The position numbers were made by a program, and so were the translations under genes. Shown piece after piece: positions 59,284 through 64,000 of a stretch of DNA of 64,000 nt. The notes below the pieces were generated by a model. The model was given only the letters and a program-made list of their open reading frames with translations, was not told the origin of the DNA and did not search any database. Position 1 is the first letter of the stretch, and each line of letters opens with the position of its first letter. The DNA is from Leptothermofonsia sp049200465 (lineage in GTDB: Bacteria; Cyanobacteriota; Cyanobacteriia; Leptolyngbyales; Leptolyngbyaceae), in contig NZ_CP120836.1 in assembly GCF_049200465.1 (NCBI RefSeq), positions 806,001-870,000 of the forward strand, written 5' to 3'.

Positions 59284-60138
59284 GTGTTGGAAGCCAAATT
59301 AGTCAGTAAAGCTGATTCCAATCACCGTTCTACTGTCAGACTGGCAGAGGGAGTGGTAATTGGCGGAAATGATGTCGTCGTGATTGGGGGTCCCTGCACA
59401 GTTGAAAGTGAGGAACAGATGGAGCAGGTGGCCGGAAAGCTTTCATCCGCTTCGATCCATGCTTTGAGGGGAGGTGTGTATAAGCCACGCACCTCCCCTT
59501 ATTCGTTTCAAGGGATGGGGCTTGATGGACTAAAGATTCTGGCCGCAGTGCGGGATCGCTACCGTCTTCCCATTGTCACGGAGGTGATGGCGATCGCCCA
59601 GATTGAACCTGTTGCGGCTCATGCAGATATGCTTCAAGTCGGTAGCCGCAATATGCAGAACTTTGAACTGCTGAAAGCATTGGGAATGGTTAAGAAGCCC
59701 GTTTTATTGAAGCGGGGATTATCGGCAACCATCGAAGAATTTGTTATGGCAGCGGAGTACATTATGGCCCACGGCAATCCAAATGTGGTGCTGTGTGAGC
59801 GGGGCATCCGCAGTTTCGACCCGTACACTCGCAACGTACTGGACCTGGGCGCGGTTGTAGCCCTGCGCCAGATTACCCACCTGCCCGTGATTGTGGACCC
59901 CAGCCATGCTACCGGAAAGCGGGAGTTAATTCCTGACCTGGCCAGAGCTGCGATCGCCTGTGGGGCAGATGGTCTCATCATCGAGTGCCATCCTATTCCA
60001 GAGCAGTCTGTTTCCGATGCCCGTCAGGCGCTTTCACTAGAAGACATGGTAGAACTCGTTCAAAGCCTGGAACCCGTTGCCGCCGCTATTGGCCGGCGAT
60101 TGGATAAACAGGTAGAGGAGTTGGCAGCCGTTGCATAA
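59284..60138 (+). CDS. aroF: DAHP synthase (type I-beta)
   Basis: 3-Deoxy-D-arabino-heptulosonate-7-phosphate synthase joins PEP and erythrose 4-phosphate, the entry to aromatic amino acids. The 284-residue protein starts with GTG 59284 after AAGGAGG (59270-59276). It has GGPCTVESEEQ, RGGVYKPRTSPYSFQGMG, LQVGSRNMQNF, KRGLSATIEEF, LCERGIRSFD, VDPSHATGKR and IIECHPIPE. It lacks the N-terminal ferredoxin-like or chorismate-mutase feedback domain, so the enzyme is probably not allosterically inhibited (family knowledge). Control would then fall on the attenuator leader. Confidence 0.95.
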   Translation: MLEAKLVSKADSNHRSTVRLAEGVVIGGNDVVVIGGPCTVESEEQMEQVAGKLSSASIHALRGGVYKPRTSPYSFQGMGLDGLKILAAVRDRYRLPIVTEVMAIAQIEPVAAHADMLQVGSRNMQNFELLKALGMVKKPVLLKRGLSATIEEFVMAAEYIMAHGNPNVVLCERGIRSFDPYTRNVLDLGAVVALRQITHLPVIVDPSHATGKRELIPDLARAAIACGADGLIIECHPIPEQSVSDARQALSLEDMVELVQSLEPVAAAIGRRLDKQVEELAAVA

Positions 60139-60150
60139 AGGAAGCTGCTG

Positions 60151-61170
60151 TTATCGCCTGGCCTTTTGAACTGCTAGTGTGTTGCGTTCCCAAAATACGC
60201 CATCAACATATCCCTGAATTGCAGAGTCCACATGTGCTAACTCCAGCCGCTTTTCTGCCAGCAGGCAATATTCCTCATCTATCTCGATTCCCAGATAGTG
60301 CCTGCCCAATTTTTTGGCAACGGTTGAAGTAGTACCACTGCCCAGAAAAGGGTCAAACACCCAATCGCCGGGGTTGGTACTAGCCAGGATTAACTTGGCA
60401 ATCAGTTTTTCGCTCTTCTGGGTCGGATGGTTAGTGTTTTCTGCCATCGACCAGAAGGGAATGGTGATGTCTGTCCAGAGATTAGAAGGATAAGTGTCTC
60501 TAAAGTTGCCTTGCTGAGTGGGTCGCCAATCTTTGGGAGTGCCATCTGCCAGACGATAGGGAGCGACTACTTTACGACGAAGTTTAACCGCTTCGACGTT
60601 AAAAATATAGTTTTCAGACAGTGTGCAGAACCAGATATCTTCACTGGCATTTTTCCAGTTTGTGCGGGAGCCACGCCCCTTTTCACGTTCCCAGGTGATG
60701 CGATTGCGAATGATGAAGTGAGAGGAAGCAACAGTAAAGATAGAAGTGGATGAGAACCAGTCACCACAGATGTAAATGGAGGCAGATGGCTTTAGTAACG
60801 GAATAAAGCTAGTGACGACTTCGTTTAGCCATTGGGTATAGTTTTCAACAGTTTGTCGGAAAAATTTTTGGCCATTAAATGCTTTATTGAGGTTATAGGG
60901 CGGGTCGAGTAGCAGCAGGTCTACGAAGTGAAGAGGCAGGTAGTGAGCCCAATGGAGACAGTTACCATGAATGGTGGCCTGAGGGGGCTCAGTCAAACGG
61001 GTTGGGGGTGGTTCCCGCAATAAACGGGGGCGGAGTCGATCGCGATCGTCCTCGGTCAACTCAATGGTGCGGTTCATGGGTGCCCGAACAGGTTGACGAG
61101 TAGGATAAACCTGCGCTTGCGAAGAAACCACTGGTTTGTACTGTGAATCCCCGTTAGATTGACCGTTCAT
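60151..61170 (-). CDS. Site-specific DNA methyltransferase (beta-group, amino-methylating)
   Basis: Motif IV DPPYN (LLLLDPPYNLNKAFNG) comes before the target-recognition region, and motif I FDPFLGSGTTSTVAKKLGR with GIEIDEEYCLLAEKRLE comes at the end, the order of beta-group N6-adenine or N4-cytosine methyltransferases. HPTQKSEKLIAKLI is the motif X region. The start is set at ATG 61170, and GTG 61209 is a longer option. No restriction enzyme gene is adjacent, so it looks like an orphan methylase. The target sequence cannot be read from the protein. Confidence 0.9.
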   Translation of the reverse strand: MNGQSNGDSQYKPVVSSQAQVYPTRQPVRAPMNRTIELTEDDRDRLRPRLLREPPPTRLTEPPQATIHGNCLHWAHYLPLHFVDLLLLDPPYNLNKAFNGQKFFRQTVENYTQWLNEVVTSFIPLLKPSASIYICGDWFSSTSIFTVASSHFIIRNRITWEREKGRGSRTNWKNASEDIWFCTLSENYIFNVEAVKLRRKVVAPYRLADGTPKDWRPTQQGNFRDTYPSNLWTDITIPFWSMAENTNHPTQKSEKLIAKLILASTNPGDWVFDPFLGSGTTSTVAKKLGRHYLGIEIDEEYCLLAEKRLELAHVDSAIQGYVDGVFWERNTLAVQKARR

Positions 61171-61314
61171 GAATCGCTGGATACAGGTCTTGCCAATTAT
61201 TGCCCACACTGTTCAAAAAGGCGCAAGTTGTTTGAAATTTTGCCTGGAGTACTTGCACTGTGGTATTGACGCACTATGGTATTGACAGCAAAGTCTATAT
61301 CTGCACGCACTGGT

Positions 61315-61956
61315 ATGAGTATTTCAATCGCTGACCTCCGTCTCAACTACACCCGACAACAACTTAATGAGACGGATATGGCACCTGACCCGATTCAACA
61401 ATTCCAACAATGGTTTGACCAGGCAGTAACTGCCCAATTGCCTGAACCGAATGCCATGACCCTGGCAACCGCTACGACCAAAGGCGTTCCCTCCGCTCGC
61501 ATTGTCCTGTTAAAGGGAGTTGATGAACGTGGTTTTGTATTTTACACCAACTATGAGAGCCGCAAAGGAAGGGAACTGGCAGAAAACCCGCAGGCGGCTC
61601 TCGTATTTCTGTGGCAGGCATTAGAACGGCAAGTGCGAATTGAGGGAAGGGTTGAGCGGGTTTCAGACGAAGAAGCAGATGCTTATTTTCACAGTCGGCC
61701 TCTGGAAAGTCGCCTGGGTGCCTGGGCTTCCAATCAGAGCCAGATGATCCCGAACCGTGAAGTACTGGAGCAACGGTTTCAAGAGCTTCAGGAAAAGTAT
61801 CAGAACCAGGAAATTCCCCGCCCACCGCATTGGGGGGGGTACCGGATCATTCCCCACTGGCTTGAGTTCTGGCAGGGACGCCCCAGTCGCCTCCATGATC
61901 GCCTGTGTTATCGATTGGAGGGGAACCAATGGATAATTGAGCGGTTAGCACCCTGA
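61315..61956 (+). CDS. pdxH: Pyridoxamine 5'-phosphate oxidase
   Basis: PdxH oxidises PNP or PMP to pyridoxal phosphate with FMN. The 213-residue protein from ATG 61315 (MSISIADLRLNY) matches the family: EPNAMTLATATTKGVPSARI, VLLKGVDERGFVFYTNYESR, KGRELAENPQAALVFLW, SRLGAWASNQSQ and the end PHWGGYRIIPHWLEFWQG, RLHDRLCYR. A longer start at 61276 would add 13 residues and is less typical. It is divergent from the methyltransferase gene. Confidence 0.95.
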   Translation: MSISIADLRLNYTRQQLNETDMAPDPIQQFQQWFDQAVTAQLPEPNAMTLATATTKGVPSARIVLLKGVDERGFVFYTNYESRKGRELAENPQAALVFLWQALERQVRIEGRVERVSDEEADAYFHSRPLESRLGAWASNQSQMIPNREVLEQRFQELQEKYQNQEIPRPPHWGGYRIIPHWLEFWQGRPSRLHDRLCYRLEGNQWIIERLAP

Positions 61957-61973
61957 GTCAAATCTGGGGCGGC

Positions 61974-62094
61974 GGTTTTCTTGGCTTGCCGGTGAAAGAG
62001 GCGCTTAAGCGCCTCTTTCACCCCAAACAAAACCCCTGAAATATTGATTTTGTTTTGGTGATCAGCTTCCTTATCACTAAACTCCCAGGAAAGC
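61974..62094 (+). repeat. Family G foldback repeat
   Basis: GGTGAAAGAGGCGCTTAAGC with GCCTCTTTCACC is a long perfect hairpin at 61990-62020. The end reads CTCCCAGGAAAGC. It lies between two convergent genes and could also act as a terminator. Confidence 0.7.
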
Positions 62095-62117
62095 TGGACG
62101 GCACCCTTCAATAGTAA

Positions 62118-63281
62118 CTATTGAGGTTGTTTAGAAGCAGATTGAGGTGCTTTAAGGGCAAGGGTTTCAACGAATGCGATCGCTTGAGGACTTTTTGCTA
62201 TCCACACCTTTCGTTTTGCAATTACCTGGTCTAAGTAAGATTCAATTGTCTCTGGAATCAACAGAACTCCAAAATCATCGGGTACTTCTTCTTCCCTATA
62301 TCCCAGCATTCGATTCAACACTAAGTCCCCAACCTTTTTAGTGTAATGAGAGTTATCCCAATAATATTTCATTCCATTGTGGATCGGCTCTGTAGTAATC
62401 GTGTTATAGCCAGAAAAATCCCACACAGGAGTAATTTTAACTACCTCTCGCTTCCAGTCTTCAAACTTTGACCAGTGCCCCGCTACTCGTATTGCTTCAA
62501 ATTGCGTTGCATGGGAAGGTGAAATAAATACTTTTAAGTCAATATTTCTTGCTTTGCAAATTTCAACTAGAGTACGAAAATCAGCTAAATAGGCTTGCGA
62601 AAGTTGAAATTGTTTATAGTATTCCGCTGAATTCAAATATTCAGAAATACTTTGTTCAAATTGAACCTTCACTGGTTCCTTAACCTTTCCTCCATAAACA
62701 TACCGCATTCCATTCGCAGCATAAAGGTAAAAAGCATCCAATTGAAAGCTTGCCTCTATCGTTTCCAGGCTGGCATTTAAGGCCATAGACGAAAGAGTGA
62801 TTGCGAGCAGATCTTTCAGTTTATAAAAATGCTTACCTAATCGATTGTCAACAAAATCAGGTGCATTTTTATTATACCTATTAAACATAAAAAAGTCGAT
62901 ACCAATCACAACCTGTTTTAAATTCGGTTGGTTAGCAAGAGCATGTTCAAAATAACGCCTTACCTCATACATATTCGGACCAACCAACCCTAAGTTGTAA
63001 ACTGATTGAGCCTTTGAGAAAGCAGGATGGGCCGGATCAAGCCCAAGATCAGTTCGAGACGAACCAAGTAAAACCACTTCAGGTTTTAGACGAATAATAT
63101 CTGCTGCTTTAAATAGTCTGACATTGCTAAATTGTCGGGGTTTGAGATCATTAAACCGTCGAATTTTTGGCGTGCCAATAACGCCATAGGGATCAATGGT
63201 AGCATTCACTAAACCTACTGTTACTGAACTCATCAGAGCGATCGCAAAAACCATCCAGTTAAACCGAAGATAGCGTTTCAT
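62118..63281 (-). CDS. Secreted SGNH-like protein of a polysaccharide acylation system
   Basis: The product has 387 residues with an N-terminal membrane/signal segment (FNWMVFAIALMSSVTVGLVN). The core has VVLLGSSRTDLGLDPAHP (nucleophile-type Ser block), VVIGIDFFMFNRYN and YYWDNSHYTKKVGDLVLNRM with a D..H pair, as in DUF1574/AlgJ-like SGNH acyltransferases. It directly follows the MBOAT gene (21 bases), a typical pair in which the MBOAT protein passes acyl groups across the membrane for O-acetylation of an exported polysaccharide. The glycan is unknown. Confidence 0.85.
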   Translation of the reverse strand: MKRYLRFNWMVFAIALMSSVTVGLVNATIDPYGVIGTPKIRRFNDLKPRQFSNVRLFKAADIIRLKPEVVLLGSSRTDLGLDPAHPAFSKAQSVYNLGLVGPNMYEVRRYFEHALANQPNLKQVVIGIDFFMFNRYNKNAPDFVDNRLGKHFYKLKDLLAITLSSMALNASLETIEASFQLDAFYLYAANGMRYVYGGKVKEPVKVQFEQSISEYLNSAEYYKQFQLSQAYLADFRTLVEICKARNIDLKVFISPSHATQFEAIRVAGHWSKFEDWKREVVKITPVWDFSGYNTITTEPIHNGMKYYWDNSHYTKKVGDLVLNRMLGYREEEVPDDFGVLLIPETIESYLDQVIAKRKVWIAKSPQAIAFVETLALKAPQSASKQPQ

Positions 63282-63302
63282 ATTACTTTTAGTATTTAAT
63301 CT

Positions 63303-64000
63303 TCAGAACTGAAAATACAAAAACTCAGAGACCCGATTTAGCGAAATCAGGCATAGTGCAGCAATGCCACCTAAACTAATTGCCCACAACCAGGATGGTT
63401 GAAACCGCTGAATAATTTGTTGAGTATTGGGTAGCCCAATAACCACTGCCAGAAGTAATATCAACACCATCAATCCCTGTTTGTAGTCTGATGGTAGATA
63501 CGGGAAACCCATAAACTCAACCTCTCGATAGCTCAACCAGGGCAACAAAACTTGAAATTTCTCAGGTAGGCTGATTCCGTTCATCCCCAGCATTGCTCTT
63601 ATCATTTCTAACGCTTCATTTAAGCTAGAAGCTCGAAAAATGACCCAGCTAAAAACAACAGCATTAAATGTCAAAAACCAGGCTAGAAAAGATGGCATTT
63701 TGATTCCAACTTTTCGCCAACCATGATTCGTTATCAAAAAAAGCCCATGTAGACCACCCCAAATCACGTAGGTCCACCCGGCACCGTGCCATAACCCACC
63801 TAATAGCATTGTGAGGAATAGATTAGTATACCGGCGTAATTCTCCTTTGCGACTTCCCCCCAGCGGAATATATAAATAGTCCCGCAGGAAATTAGACAGA
63901 GTCATATGCCAGCGTCGCCAGAAATCAATAATAGAAGTCGCTTTATAGGGAGAATTAAAATTAATTGGCAGATGGATATTAAACATTAGCCCTAAACCGA
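63303..64000 (-). CDS. MBOAT family O-acyltransferase (C-terminal part)
   Basis: The frame is open to the window edge, so the start is missing. About 232 residues are visible. The family signature IDFWRRWHMTLSNFLRDYLY, then IPLGGSRKGELRRYTNLFLTM and LLGGLWHGAGWTYVIWGGLH with the invariant His, shows an AlgI/DltB-type membrane-bound O-acyltransferase. Several membrane helices follow to the end. With the downstream SGNH protein it forms a polysaccharide acylation pair. Confidence 0.93.
   Translation of the reverse strand, partial: GLGLMFNIHLPINFNSPYKATSIIDFWRRWHMTLSNFLRDYLYIPLGGSRKGELRRYTNLFLTMLLGGLWHGAGWTYVIWGGLHGLFLITNHGWRKVGIKMPSFLAWFLTFNAVVFSWVIFRASSLNEALEMIRAMLGMNGISLPEKFQVLLPWLSYREVEFMGFPYLPSDYKQGLMVLILLLAVVIGLPNTQQIIQRFQPSWLWAISLGGIAALCLISLNRVSEFLYFQF

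Overview
The window is chromosomal DNA of a cyanobacterium, probably a filamentous Leptolyngbya/Oscillatoria-like lineage (inference). The evidence is the very frequent HIP1 octamer GCGATCGC, heptameric short tandem repeats (STRR) between genes, and typical cyanobacterial genes: a Ycf33/DUF751 protein, sulfiredoxin, type IV pilin-like protein, GH57 branching enzyme, a GDT1-type Mn exporter and a plastid-like order DUF751-rbfA. Both edges cut genes: gatB on the left and an MBOAT acyltransferase on the right.

Layout. 1-12 kb: gatB end, argJ, a graveyard of transposase remnants (2.6-4.0 kb), moaE, an ArsR-ClpN fusion regulator, a YdcF-like protein, pyrB carrying an in-frame repeat insertion, mgtE, a frameshifted stress-protein gene and a 3-methyladenine DNA glycosylase. 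12-25 kb: a tiny membrane protein, a beta-CASP nuclease, three proteins of poorly known function, dps, sulfiredoxin, a SpoIID-domain protein, a frameshifted aldo/keto reductase, an SH3b protein and an M1 aminopeptidase. 25-37 kb: a methyltransferase, small cyanobacterial proteins, a dead methyltransferase, tRNA-Leu(UAG), an IS630 remnant, DUF751-rbfA-GH3, a possible divergent regulator pair, alr and a TPR-type protein. 37-50 kb: ctpA-type protease, sbcC, a glycosyltransferase with TPRs, puuE, small genes, a dead ABC-transporter binding protein and a GT39-type transferase. 50-64 kb: a manganese riboswitch and GDT1 exporter, an Hpt protein, GFA protein, slipin, a broken coiled-coil gene, a pilin-like protein, GH57 branching enzyme, DAHP synthase with a complex leader, an orphan DNA methyltransferase, pdxH and a polysaccharide O-acetylation pair.

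The most striking item is the roughly 350-nt leader of the DAHP synthase gene (58.9-59.28 kb). It contains two consecutive tiny reading frames, one with the core FFDFFWY and the other WFFGFYFW. Each is followed by a strong intrinsic terminator and by a segment that can form a competing antiterminator. This reads as a tandem translation-coupled attenuator for aromatic amino-acid synthesis. The enzyme has no visible feedback domain, so transcriptional control would make sense.

A second regulatory RNA is a yybP-ykoY-type Mn riboswitch in front of the TMEM165/GDT1 gene. It has the hallmark ends GGGGAGUAGC and GCGAGACC, and one arm is built from STRR heptamers.

Intergenic space is unusually crowded with several families of 80-140 bp foldback repeats. 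Families A, B, D and E share TATAGC...GCTATA ends. One E copy lies inside a D copy, which indicates transposition into a TA target. A, B and D-type copies often sit next to stop codons, and one supplies a stop codon. Many two-copy tandem duplications of 12-27 bp and heptamer tracts add to the picture of a plastic, slippage-prone genome. Heptamer-like sequence has also entered coding genes (pyrB, probably sbcC, and a coiled-coil pseudogene). No intact transposase, prophage or CRISPR array was seen.
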